In this document: positions 9,034 through 20,409 of the stretch, in pieces
How positions within the stretch are numbered: position 1 is the first letter of the stretch
How the letters are laid out: each line of letters starts with the position of its first letter
From: Paraphoma chrysanthemicola
Lineage: Eukaryota; Ascomycota; Dothideomycetes; Pleosporales; Phaeosphaeriaceae
Assembly (NCBI GenBank): GCA_020744225.1
Contig: JAGMWG010000007.1
Span: 496,001 to 560,000 of the forward strand
Reading direction: 5' to 3'
DNA: 64,000 bases
Translations under genes and position numbers: made by a program
The notes under the pieces: model-generated
Told to the model about the DNA's origin: nothing
The model's database searches: none
The model's input: only the letters and a program-made list of their open reading frames with translations

Positions 9034-11645
9034 GTCTCACTTTGGTTCGTAAAGTAGCCCGATGGAGTATTTGCCTCCGCGCAGTCCGGTCCGGAGAAGC
9101 AGTGTCGCGTGCTAGGCTGGCAGAGCGGTACTTTGCTTTTGCCGCAGGCTGGTGCGATACCCTCGTTTGCGCGGGAGGTGTTGTGCAGAACTGTACATCA
9201 TGGCTACATGTTCTGTACTGATTTAGTATTAGCAAAGTAGCTTATCGTTTGATGGTGGAGATAGTTGTTGTACTTTTGAAACGTCACTCATTCACTCATC
9301 CTCAACTGGTTCTGTTCCCTTGGTCCCTACTACGGCCGTTACTCTCGCCCCGACCTCAGCCCCCCAGACGAGGCGTTTCTGACTGCAGCTGTACTTCGTT
9401 CAAGCACCGATAGGTCGAACCCAGCCAAACACAGCCCAAGTCTGGTATCTCCATCTGTCATCGATAGTGGCGGCTGAGGTTCTTAGTATCGGTGGCACAG
9501 TAACGATACGCAGTGGCACGTTTCAACCCGTCCTGCTTTCTGCCTTGTCGATCATAGTGGGGAGGGAGCATGTGGAGTGCGGAGTGCGTTAGCGAAGTGT
9601 GTGATGTGTGTCTTGTGCTACCATCAGCGTGCTCGATACACACCCAAAAGCAGTGCGCACGCGCAATACCAAAGATGGTGTGAAACCGCGCTTAATCGGA
9701 AGATTATACACTCAATAAAGATCAGCAGCAGGGTCAATTCAGTCGTGATCATCAATACGTGTCTGCTGAGACCTTGAAACAATACTGCGCCTCAAAGGTT
9801 GTGTGTGTACATATGTATTGCCCACTAGAAATATCACAAACGTGACCAATCAGACATCCTGAAAGCCAATATTTCCCACAGCACAATAGAAAATAGACCG
9901 CGTAAAGCTGCATTAGTTTCAATGTTCATCTTGTTTCACCATGCCCTCCCTACATGTGCCACCCATTAAATCCAAGTTTTTAGCCTTTCGACCTTGACCT
10001 TGTTCAGCCCTATCATCAGAGGGACCCGATGACGAGTACGTATTTTTAAGCTCGGATCTCGGTGTGTTTTCGGAGAGTTGCGGATCTGGATGTTGAAGTG
10101 GAACTAGGAATATCCCAGTTCTTCGTTTTTCGCGCATCTCCAATCCGTCTATTGATGGGTGAAAAGTAACAGTGGACGTGGGGAAAGATCAGCTCATGTC
10201 CTGGGACGTGTGGGTTGGCAAAGTCACTTGTTTGGACTTGCTGTGCAGGTACAGTACACAAGTTGTTCCAGTTGTACTTGATACCACATCCGATGTGCAT
10301 GAATGGATGGAGTGTACATGCGAGATGCACCGCGCGTGGACACGCCGCGTCTAGCGTCCACGAACGGCGAAAGGGGATGGATGATGCAGTGATGCGAGGT
10401 ACGCGTGTAGGCGTGGGGTGGGTGATGCCACAGGATCACGGGGGAGTGAGATCTGCGTGGAAATTCAGGGAACTGGGTTGGGTGTGCGAGGGCAGGGAGG
10501 AAGGTCCAGACGACGCCTGTGGAGTCATTGCAGGATTGTCGGGAGGTTGAGGATCAGGCCTGGTCTGGATTACAACAAGTGGCGACATCATATTCCCATT
10601 GGCTCTGACATCAACGAGTAAGACGTGAAGCCGAACATTGGTCAACGAGTGAAATGCAGGACCGACGCAAGAGTGGAGACGATTGTCCGTGAGCGATGTG
10701 AGGAAGCGACTCAAGCGCCGAGCATCGCATAGTTGTATGCGCATTTGCATTATCGCTACCAGAGCCGCCAGTGAAGGCAGACAGGAGGTTGCTACGATAC
10801 AGTCTTCCGCCCAAACGCGACCAGCAAAAACGCCAGGATGAAACACAGCTGGTATCTCAAGGAAAACAGGGTTGGACGTCGGTCCAGCTGGGGGTATTAT
10901 GGAATCGTGGGAGGTCGTTTCGAATGTGTATAGGGGGGGGGGATAGGAATAATCATCTCTTGAATAATAACAACGATCCAACTTCTTCCAGCCAAACTCA
11001 TGCCTCCACCACGTACACTCCCAAAGCCTTGGGAAGTGGCAGTCCCATCGGGCAAAGCAATCTTTCATGCCAGTCATATACAGTAATGTCGTTTCGTCGC
11101 AGGGTACATATAGTGTGTGTGTTGCCTTCGTTTCGTGACAGTCTCGTGAAGCATGTAGACAAAGGAGATCCAACGCACGCTCGCTACGCTCTGCAATATG
11201 AACAAAATCCAAATGTGCTCGCTCGCTAAATAGCCTGATATGAAAGAAAACGAGGCAGGAAACCCCGCAAGGGAAAAAAGGACCTTGTGAACAAAAGGCG
11301 GTGAGGTCGTGTGACCTATCACGAACAAGAAGCAGAATCCAACCGCCATGTATGCTTAGCGATGTAGGTAGCGCGTACCCAAAATCGACGTTGCCGTCCC
11401 AGATGTTGTAGAAATATGGCCTGGCTGTGGAGGCCGAGGCGATGGAAGGAAACGGTGGCGGATGCGATGCTCGTTGTGAGCGCTCGAGGAAACGCGCAAA
11501 GAACGGATTCCAGCCCATATGCAAATTGTCCCTACAGGTGCCCCCACGAAGGGGTAGAAGTGAAGCGCTATGCTATAAAACGAATAATGCAACTTAGGAG
11601 ACGACGGGTTGTCGACATAGGAAATGGGGCGAAGTTGTTGTGTGT
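9034..11645. other. Intergenic region between the Sel1 and bZIP genes
   Basis: 2.6 kb without a convincing gene. It contains a run of ten G at about 10933-10942. On the minus strand it carries an unusually long open frame, listed separately (10436-11524). The right part is immediately 3' of the bZIP stop codon and probably includes its 3' UTR. Confidence 0.45.
10436..11524 (-). other. 362-codon open frame of doubtful coding status
   Basis: An uninterrupted frame of 362 codons starting MHMGWNPFFARFLERS, about 120 bp downstream of the bZIP stop and on the same strand. The predicted protein is rich in Ser, Pro, His, Cys, Trp and Phe and almost free of lysine, which is atypical for a folded fungal protein. 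I recognise no domain. This strand is pyrimidine-rich here, which depletes stop codons and may be enough to explain the length. It could be an orphan gene, or simply the 3' UTR of the bZIP gene. Confidence 0.2.
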
Positions 11646-13706
11646 TCAGCCGACAGGCTCAGCTTTAGGGCCATTGGATGTGTTGGGTCGGGACATGGCG
11701 GCAGATTCCTCGACGATGCGCTTGAACTCGTGAACGACCTCAGGTGCGATCTTGTCCCAGAGTAAGCTTCGCGTGTAGATCTCGGCAGCCGAATCGCCCT
11801 TATTTTGCTCGCGCATGGCGGCCAAGGTTTCAGCGAGGTTGCGGCGGTGCGAAGGTTGCGAGCCAGGAGACAGAGGGTCGGTAAGATCGTCACTAGTGAT
11901 GCTGTAGCGAGGGCGAGTGAAGTCCAGTGAGGTCATGCTGTTGTACTGGGCAGGCGTGATCGAGAACAGCTGCTCAGCTTCCTGGTCCTTGGTCGGGGCA
12001 GTGAGGTGAGAATGCAGCTGATCAAGATGAGAACCAGAGATGCCAGCGAGTTCAGAGCCAGATAGAGTTGTCTTCGGCCAGGCGGCACCGGACGGGCCAG
12101 GCTCGAAGGCGGAGACGTGGTTGGCAACAATACCCTGCTCGGCCAAAGTGGTTGAGACACCAGCATCCTTGAAGATGCTGTCGAGTACTGTAGCAGATGC
12201 TGCGCGAACCTCATCGGGCATGCGAGGAATGGGAGGGGCAGCGTTGCCAGACTTGCTGGCGACGAACGCACCACAGAGCAGGAGCATAAGCAGAAGGCCA
12301 GAAGCAACAGGCTTGTCCTCGTCCTTTCCGCGAGGTACGACAGCCATGTTCTGGTCGTGGTTCTGAGGAGGTGTCTGCTCGTCGGAGGCGAAGTCGTTGA
12401 CGAAGATGTAGTTGTCCCAGTCATTGCTGCCCATGTGAAGATTGTCCATCTCAGAGGCGAAGTCGGTGAAGGTGGTGCTGGGTGCGACAGCCATGCCGTT
12501 GCCAGTCGCGTTCTCAAGGCGTTCAGTGAGGACGGACACCTTCTTGCGAAGTTCTCCAGTCTCCTGCGTGTGGTTGCGGACAAGCTCTTCCTTGTCGAAC
12601 TGGAGCTGGTTGATCATGTGATGCATGTCCATAGACTCGCGATGCCAGTTCTCCTTGTCGACAAGCAGTGCTTCATACTCGATGCGGATGCGGCCGAACT
12701 CTTCTTCCATGCCGCACATCTTGTCCATCCACTGCTTCTTCTCTTCCTCGAGCTCTTCAGTGTGCTTCTTCTTGCGTTGCCTGGAGTCAAGTCTGTGACG
12801 ACGTTAGCTAGTGCATAAGGAGGGGATCATATACCAAATGGCGGAATGGACCAAACGAGGAACGCCAGACCAAAAGCCAAGAGGGAGTACGTACGCGGCC
12901 TGTCTGTTGCGGAGGAGTCGTTTTTGTTGCTTGAGCTCCTTGAGATCGTCTTCGTTGGTGCAGCTCTGGATGAGGTTGTCGATGTTGAGCAGATTTCGCT
13001 CGGCCGGGATGTCGAAGCGGGCGTTCTTCTTCCTGATGCCACCATCACGGCGGGGAGAGAAGGAGCGAGGTGGTGTGTTGGGCCGCATACGCTTGGGTCC
13101 GGGCCGCGAGTCCATCTCCTGCTGGTTGAAAGCCATCCAGTCCGAGTGCGTGTGGGGTGACATGGGCTGCTCAGGAGCGCTTGGGGGAAAGACAGCACTG
13201 GGCCTGACGTTGCTGTGCACGGGAAGTCCATGATATTGCATCTGTTGTTGCGACTCAGCGACGAATGGCGTTGCTCCAAAATCACCAGGACCAAACGGGT
13301 TCAATGGCTTGGAGGCAGTCGGCGTCCGCGAGCCAGAGTTGTCGGTCATTGGCCACGTCTGTTGGCCGTAGGTTGCGGCTTGGTTTGGCGGCAGACGGGC
13401 GAACGGGTTGTTGCTCTGCTCCGTGAAGAAGGGATTGTTGCCGTTGGTGTTGACGACGGAGCTCGTGGCGGTGCGGTCCACGAACTGGCCGGTGGAGAAG
13501 TCTTCCCAGATAGAGGTGTCGGGTGAGAAGATGCCCTGTGTGCTGGTGGTGGGCGACATCAGGACGGGGGTATCCAGGATGTTGGAGTCGAGCGTCGCGT
13601 TGTCGTCAAAGCTGAAGGTGGAGGGTTTCCGGTCAATGTGGCTCAGTGTCGACGACGGGCGGTGGAAATCCATGTGGTTGGCGTTGTTGGTGGAGGAAAA
13701 GTCCAT
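11646..13706 (-). CDS. bZIP transcription factor with a membrane-like segment
   Basis: Two exons, complement(11646..12792, 12895..13706), 652 aa. The 102-bp intron (donor GTACGT, branch GCTAACG, acceptor CACAG) lies inside the basic region. Start: the ATG of MDFSSTNNANHM, in a strong context (CCCGCCATGG); the frame is open further upstream but shows no in-frame ATG. Residues 1-240 are disordered and Asn/Ser/Pro-rich. The basic region at about 256-285 reads LLRNRQAALDSRQRKKK (N-x7-R signature) and is followed by a long coiled coil to about 365. Residues about 434-450 form an uncharged hydrophobic run (VASGLLLMLLLCGAFVA), flanked upstream by charged residues and downstream by SKSG. About 200 further residues follow. 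The architecture resembles that of membrane-tethered bZIPs such as ATF6/CREB3, but tethering is inferred. The DNA-binding role is secure. Confidence 0.85.
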
Positions 13707-16700
13707 GGCGGGCTCTTGTAGCAAAGTACCGGTGTAGCCGGACTGGCGGTGTGGATTGCTCTTTTCGGCAATCTCGATCGCAGGAGGGCCCAGCGATGGA
13801 GAAGATTTGTTAGGATTGCGGACGGGGGCAGAAGACGGCAACAGTGAGGTGCACGTCGGGGAGCGAGTGTCTTCTCTTACTTGAGCTACGCGTCGGCGGC
13901 GCAGCGTAAGGGTAGGGCAGGGTGGTGGTGATGGGCGAGGTGGGGAGCGGCGGGCTAGCGGTAGATAAAGCTGGATTTACGCTGGGCGGGGTGTGCAGGC
14001 ACTGGCAGGCATGTTTTGGCAGGTGCTGGGGGTGGTCGCTTCCGTGGGATGCACGCGAAACAGAGCCACGCCTTGTCATTCGGCGCCCCAAGGTCCGTCG
14101 GGTAGCAGTGCTGCAGGCTCAGTCCCACGCTCCCAACGACTGGCTGGCGCTGTCCTGGAGCGCCAGCCATGGGCCGTCCCCTCCTCCGCGTCCAGCGCCC
14201 GCTGTTTGCCCTGCTGCCACAGCTGGCCGCCCGCTGGATCGCAGCCGTCTGCCAGAGTGATGCTTGCCGTTTGCGCCCAGCCCGCTGTCACGGTGCGCGC
14301 GCGCGCTCGCTGGAATTCATGGGAATTCATGGCGTGCCATTCACAGCCAGCAGCGCCTGTCACCGCAGCGCGCGCTGGTACGACCGCTGCGCTGCGACGC
14401 CGGCCGGTGGCTCCCGTGCCGCGGTGCCAGAGAGTGGAGTACGTATCGATGTGCAGAGCGTGACTGGCTTAGCCCAGGCGGCCCGACCCTTTCACAGCGA
14501 CCGTCCCCCGTGCTAGATCGCTCATTCGCCGCGCCCGCCGAAAGTGAAAACTCTGCTCGAAAGAGTCAAGACGAGCAGCGCTTGACCAGGCTCGCTCGTC
14601 CCAGCGCGCCGCTCCCTCTGCTCCTTCTGCTCCAGCGTGGTCGCTGTGCTGCATCGCGTTGTCTGGTGTAATCGTGAGCACGGCCCGATTATGCTGATTG
14701 CAACTCGGCCCGCGTTCTTCCGACGCCCTCACCACCCACAAGACGAGTCTCATATTGTCCGTCAGCCGACTCCAGACCAAGTGCCCACACTGGCAAGCCT
14801 TATTCGTACTGCTGGCAAGGGGACCCTCTCGATTCGCGCTCGCGGCCTTCATGATTGTGTCATCCGTCCAACTTTCGGCTCCCTTCGCGCGCACGAGTCA
14901 TCTCACCGCTTAACTCGCGCAGCGTGCTTCCCTGCCCGTTTTGGCCTTTACGCAACCATTTCTGTGCACCTGTACCCTCGCCATTATCGTGAAGAGGGGC
15001 CTGGTGTAAGGTACCAGGCGGCCGCATCTCCATCTGGCTGGAGCATGCTTGCTTGAGCGATCCGAGGCAAACGCTGCAGCACTGCAGCCACTCGATGTCG
15101 TTCTGTGCCACGACCTTGCCCGGAGTCTGTCTACCGACCGGACGGGTCCATTGAAGCGATGTTGCGCTGTGCGTCATTGGCTGATTATCAAAGATGATCG
15201 AGCTTGCTTGCCATTACATGCCCAGTTCAAGATCGCGCCGTTTGTCCCCTTTTGGCAGGGTGAAGTCATTCGCGATCGTGACCACAGCAAGCACATATTT
15301 CCTTGCTCTCTATAGAACATCGCAAGATTTTCCGACGTTTGTGCTCGCTGCCCGTAACCGTGTAACTCTTAATACCGCAAAGTAAGACAGCCCATCCTCA
15401 ACCAGACGTCTACAGATCGCGTCACACCAAAGAAGCGGACGGTGATTTGGAAAAGGGACAGCGCCAGTGTTGCGAATGGCAAGCCAGGGCGGCCCCCAAC
15501 ACAGCCACTGTCAGAGCCTGCCAATTCTTGCCTGCGCTGTGTCTGGCCAGCCGTTGTTGTTGATCATCGTACCATTGCGCGTACAGTACAGTCCAGTGTG
15601 TGGCACAAGCGTGCATGGGTCATGGCAAAGCATCGAATCCTTTGACCAAGGCTATGCTCCACCCAATGTTTACTATTGCTTCTAGTCGCTCCCATTATGA
15701 GACGATAGTCTCTTTCACCGGAAAAGATTCACCGATATCGAAGCAATGCTGTTGCATGATTGATGGCTGTATTGCACGTTGGAGCCCAACATCTAGGGCG
15801 CATAGTACGAGTCCTCCAAGTCGGCCTCTTTGCTATTCGGTGGCTGTTGCAAAAAGGTGAGGCGGTAGCGGTGTATGAATGGCTCGCTTGACCTGTTCCA
15901 CTTTCCGCATCCGCGATTGCGGTTCAGCCACTTACATTTACTTGACATGTTTATTCTTGTCCATAATAAAGTTGTTGATATCTTGGCATGGACAAAGATT
16001 GATTTTCTGGCTATGAGTCACATGTTTTCGCACTCCATTGCTGCGAATTTACCAGACGCTTGGATACCGGGCGATGACGGCAAGCGCTCAGTGATGGCCC
16101 AGGATGTCTGCAATTGGGACAATAATAGTGCTCTTCCGAATGCCAAACACGAGTTACAATTCAGGGGAAGCGGTGTGGTGAGTAATTGCTGTGTTTGGAC
16201 GACCATCTGGACCAGAGACCAACCTGAAACCAACACTACTGTCAAGCTGTGGATCACCTTGCGGTGAGCGGCATCGTTGTTGTTGATTGTCTCTGACTGT
16301 CAATTCGCAGTATGTGTAAAGCCTGGCCCTTGCTTCAGGCAAGTGAGGAAGGTGGCCCGGTGCCATGTTCAATCGTTATGGTAGCAACGTGATGGCCTCG
16401 TGTAACCTGCGCCGAGTAACCTCCACAGAGCGCACGTGGTCAGAAGGAGTAACGGCCGGTGTGTGACGCGTGCACCTCTTGAATTCGTTGACACATGCAT
16501 GTTAATCGCAACGTTGGTGACCAAGCGCAGATCTTCACGCGGAGATAGCTGGCCGAGGAGGAAAGGTGATGAAGTCCGCGGCCGTCATGATCTCAAGACA
16601 ACCCGAGTGTCGGAGTAAGGGCACAAGTGAATGACTGGGACGTGTACAACGCACTGAGGATTCGCGATTCCAACCGACTGGAGACTGAGGGGTATCTCGT

Positions 16701-16881
16701 TGAACTATGAACTTTGTGTTCGTCATCCGCGTTGCGTGAGACGTACAGAGGGCACTGACCTTGTAAAGTCGCGTCCTACTCTTACTTACGCGCAGCAGGC
16801 AATGCACTCTATCAGAGGGTATAGTGCCGCTGCGGTCTGGTCTTACGATGCCTTCCGTGACCTGGAGAGAGGTGTTGCTGT
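13707..16881. other. Long upstream region of the bZIP gene
   Basis: 3.2 kb between the bZIP start and the Prp4 stop, both on the minus strand. It therefore holds the bZIP promoter and 5' leader plus the Prp4 3' end. The stretch 14.0-14.7 kb is GC-rich with many short open frames that look like composition artefacts. A perfect tandem pair of GGAATTCATG lies at about 14312-14331. No protein domain was recognised. Confidence 0.45.
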
Positions 16882-18600
16882 TCAGATTCCAGCATTGTCG
16901 TCCCTAGCCCACAGCTTGATTGTCCGATCTTTTCCACCACTGACAATCCAAGCAGCGTCGCTCGTCACATCAGTACTGAAGACGGGTCCTGAGTGCCCTG
17001 ATAGCGTCTTGCAGTGCGCCCAGTCATCAGCTGAGAAAATTTGGATGTTCTTGTCGAATCCTGATGATACGACAAATGTTGACGCTTTCTTCGGAATCAG
17101 GTCGCCGTCGCTGTTCTCTTGCATGGCTATGCCACTGTTAGGACCATCTGTGCCCTTGAACCATCGCAAGTCAGTGACACCACCGGTGTTTGCGGCGATC
17201 GAGTTGGATTCTCGCATCGCCCGAACATCCCAGCACTTCATGAAGCCGTCGCCCGAGCCAGACAGAAGACGGTGGCCATCAGTGTTCCAGTCAAGACCAT
17301 ATATAGGCTTAATATGGCTTTCGAGCATGTATATCACGCGACCAGTACGGACGTCCCAGACGCGGCCAATGCTGTCCAAGCCGGCGCTGGCGACAAGCGA
17401 GCCGTCTCCGTTGAAGCTCACGGTGTAGACTTCTTTCGAGTGCCCCTCTTGCATTAAAAGCTCCTGGCCGGTGTTCACGTCCCATAGGCGCCATGTCGTG
17501 TCTTCGGAAGCAGAAGCAAGAAACCTGCCTGATGGGTGGAACGATACACGGCATACACGATCTGAGTGGCCTTCAAGGGTCCGTAATGGCTTGTCGGCCT
17601 CCAACGACCACAGCTGGACCTTTCCTCCTGCACCACCTGACGCAAAGTTGACGCTTGATGTTGAAACGTTGCTCCCAGCCAGCGTTGCACCCGGCACCCA
17701 ATCAATACCAGTCGCCCTTTCGGTGTGGCCTCCTCGATATGCCCTCTTTTGCTCCAGACTAGGTATTTCCAGCAGAGCAACTTTGCCACCCCATGTGCCA
17801 TATGCGACATACTGCCCATTTGGCGACACTCGAACAATGCTGACTGGGCGATCCGCGGTTTGCGAACCGTATAGTTCAAAGCCCTTGAGGTGGTCCTTGA
17901 TCTTGTTTCGGAATTCGATGTGTGTCTTGAGTGGTATGGTAGCTTCGCGGCGCTGATACGCGACTCGTTCTTTAGCGCGTGGCAGGGAATATCGAGCAAT
18001 GTCACGCCGGGCATCGAGCAAAGATTCGGTGCCTTGTGTGTAGAACTCCTCCTGTTCGTCCCCAGGCGCCTCATCCGCCTCTTGCATCTCCACATCGGGC
18101 GCATCTTCGCCTAGAGCTTCGGCAGCTTCTGCCAGCAATGCTCGAAGTCGATCGCGACGGTCCGCTGGTCCCTCGCCGAATAGAGTGATGGGCTCCCCTC
18201 TGGATCGCAATTTTGCCTTGACATCGCGGTCGGCGGTCGGTACTATCAGTTGCGCGGCTCTGCGTTTCCGGTCGAATTCTTCTAGTAATGTCGAAGCTTG
18301 CTCGTTACCTCCCCCAGGCATCGCATGATTACGGTCGAGAGCTAAGCTGGTCAGACTGTATTATCCCTACACGAGCGGCGAATACTGTACTTACGGACAT
18401 TGGCAAAGTCAATACCCTCCATGGTATCATTCTGCAAGTGTAAGTTAGCTTGACCCATGCAAGACTTACAGTACTTCAGCTCTTGCATCTCATGTGAAAA
18501 GATAGCATAGTACAACAAACAAAAAGCTGGCTTCGGAACATGTACTTACTGCGCCATTCTCTTCCTCAACATACGCTTGCCGCGATGGATGTATGTTCAT
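16882..18600 (-). CDS. PRP4: U4/U6 snRNP splicing factor Prp4 (WD40)
   Basis: Three exons, complement(16882..18341, 18395..18431, 18550..18600), 515 aa. The first two exons are tiny (51 and 37 bp) and encode MNIHPSRQAYVEEENGA and NDTMEGIDFANV, the usual Prp4 start. Donors are GTAAGT; acceptors are TTGCAG and, after a CTGAC branch, TTAG. Residues about 70-120 carry the SFM motif (RGEPITLFGEGPADRRDRLR), and about 205-515 form a seven-bladed WD40 propeller (for example DRVCRVSFHPSGRFLASAS, GLDWNTDGHRLLSGSGDG, ending GGKDRTIKLWARDDNAG). Prp4 joins Prp3 and the cyclophilin on U4/U6 and the tri-snRNP in the nucleus. It is divergent from the PP2C gene. Confidence 0.93.
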
Positions 18601-19098
18601 CGTGACTGCGTCACCCACGGCGGAGAGTGAGGTAGAATCTGTGGGGTCGAAGTTCGCGATGGAGTTTCTGACGCGACGCCGGGGTTTACCCGATAAGGCT
18701 GCGACTAGCGCCGGTTATGTCATAACTTCATGTTCGAAACCCGATCGCGCCTGCTGCGTTCGAAGTTGCCAGCTGGTCTGAGGAAGAGTGCACACGTCGC
18801 CCGCGAGTCTACAATAAACGAAGCAGCATCGTTGCAATGTTCTGCAGTGGATAGAAGAGTATCTAGCATCTTCCCACACTATGCTCCAGATAATTGTAAG
18901 TACACGGTCAGGGACTAAGCCGGATCGGCCAGATATCGCCCGCCAATGCGTGAATCCCTAGTCCAAAAGTCTCTTTTCACTCCACGACGTCTGTCGCAAA
19001 GGTACAACACGCCACTATGCTTCTCAATCGATGCGCCACCGTCCCATCACTACTCTCACCTTTTACTGACTTGTAATTACCAGGCCTGGGCCGCGGCC
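18601..19098. promoter_or_regulatory. Divergent promoter of PRP4 and the PP2C gene, with a likely 5' UTR intron
   Basis: 498 bp separate the two start codons. Just before the PP2C ATG, a donor (AAAG|GTACAA at 19002), a branch (TTTACTGACT) and an acceptor (TTACCAG, ending 19083) define a candidate 82-bp intron in the 5' leader. Confidence 0.45.
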
Positions 19099-20409
19099 AT
19101 GTCATTTGCGATAGCTAGCACAGCGGGTCTTGCTCGGCTCTCGCCCGTATCGCGTCGCGCAACGACTGGCCTGCTTCTCTTTGCCCTTTCCGCTTCCTCC
19201 TTGATCGCACCTGCGCATTCGTCGCGTACAGCTAGCCTCCACACACGGCATACAGGATCCCTGCATACCCAACCAACATGTCCGCTGAATAGAGACACCT
19301 CTCCAGCATCCATCGGCCTGCGGTCCTTCCACTCAACCTCGCACAATTGGAGTAGCACGCCGCAGTATACCTACCATGTTGCAGCCTCCTACTCTGCGAA
19401 GCAGGATCGGTTCAACGCTGACGCCAATCTGTTCACCAATCCTCCGTACGATGCGAGCAAAAGCACGATTGCCAATCTGAAGGCGTGCAAAGAGTCCGTA
19501 GACAAGCGCCGTCGCGCGAAGAGCGGACAGGACGCTTTCTTTTTCAGCCAGATAGGGAACACGAATGCCGCAGCTTTTGGTGTGGCGGACGGCGTGGGAG
19601 GATGGGTCGAGTCTGGCTTGGATCCCGCCGACTTCTCCCATGGCTTGTGCGAGTACATGACCTGCGCTGCGCGCTCGTGGCCACAAGGATCGAACACAAC
19701 ATCGTTGCACCCGAAAGACCTGCTCCAGGTCGCGTACGACGAGGTCACCGAGGATGACAGCATTGAGGGAGGTGGCAGCACGGCATGCCTGGCTGTTGCA
19801 GAACCGGACGGAAATGTTGAGGTGGCCAATCTTGGAGACTCTGGCTTTATGCATCTTGGGGGCAACGCAGTGCGACACTTCACACAGCCTCAGACGCATG
19901 CCTTCAACACGCCATATCAGCTCTCCAAAACTCCTCAGCGCATGCTCGTGCAAATGGCTGTGTTTGGCGGACCTACCACTCTTTCGGATCTACCCAAAGA
20001 GTCCAGTGTGACACATCACAAAGTGCGCCATGGTGACGTGCTCGTCTTCGCGACAGATGGCGTCTGGGACAATCTAAGCCCACAGGACGCGCTAGGCATC
20101 GTCAGCCGTCAAATGGTCGATCTCGGTGCATGGGTAGAAAGAAACGGCGCGATTGAAGTCGGACAAGATTTGGCTAAGCTTGTCCAAGCAGGTTCAGCTA
20201 AACAAGCTGGGAAATCTTCTCTCCAGGCAAAAGTTGCAGTGGCTATTGCGAAAGAGGCGAAGGAGACTGGGCTCAACACTCGTAGGGACGGACCGTTCGC
20301 CAAAGAGGTTCAGAAAGCGTATCCTGGAGAAAATTGGCACGGTGGCAAGCCAGATGATATTGCTGCGGTGGTCGCTATTGTGCTCGAAGAAGCCCCGCAG
20401 TCGGCTTGA
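19099..20409 (+). CDS. PTC7: PP2C-type Ser/Thr phosphatase, Ptc7-like
   Basis: 436 aa from MSFAIASTAGLARLSPVSRR. The frame is open 51 codons upstream, but a splice acceptor sits 15 bp before this ATG, so the shorter start was preferred. The Arg/Ser-rich N-terminus fits a mitochondrial presequence and includes a hydrophobic run (GLLLFALSASSLIAP) at about residues 25-39. The catalytic domain shows the metal-binding PP2C motifs SGQDAFF, FGVADGVGGW, EGGGSTACLAV, NLGDSGFMHLG, FATDGVWDNL and a closing KPDDIAAVVAIV. Ptc7 dephosphorylates mitochondrial proteins including the coenzyme Q factor Coq7. In budding yeast, intron retention makes a membrane-anchored nuclear-envelope form. Whether two forms exist here is not known. 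Confidence 0.88.
   Translation: MSFAIASTAGLARLSPVSRRATTGLLLFALSASSLIAPAHSSRTASLHTRHTGSLHTQPTCPLNRDTSPASIGLRSFHSTSHNWSSTPQYTYHVAASYSAKQDRFNADANLFTNPPYDASKSTIANLKACKESVDKRRRAKSGQDAFFFSQIGNTNAAAFGVADGVGGWVESGLDPADFSHGLCEYMTCAARSWPQGSNTTSLHPKDLLQVAYDEVTEDDSIEGGGSTACLAVAEPDGNVEVANLGDSGFMHLGGNAVRHFTQPQTHAFNTPYQLSKTPQRMLVQMAVFGGPTTLSDLPKESSVTHHKVRHGDVLVFATDGVWDNLSPQDALGIVSRQMVDLGAWVERNGAIEVGQDLAKLVQAGSAKQAGKSSLQAKVAVAIAKEAKETGLNTRRDGPFAKEVQKAYPGENWHGGKPDDIAAVVAIVLEEAPQSA

Noticed and set aside
9405..9425. Sequence like a tRNA B box (AGGTCGAACCC)
   Set aside because: No A box or foldable cloverleaf in the preceding 70 bases.
13810..14091. Possible extra 5' exon of the bZIP gene (frame ending near a GTAAGA)
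   Set aside because: No convincing acceptor joins it in frame, and a strong-context ATG exists downstream at 13706.
14469..14894. Several medium open frames in the GC-rich 14-15 kb region
   Set aside because: Overlapping frames on both strands, no motifs; explained by high GC content.
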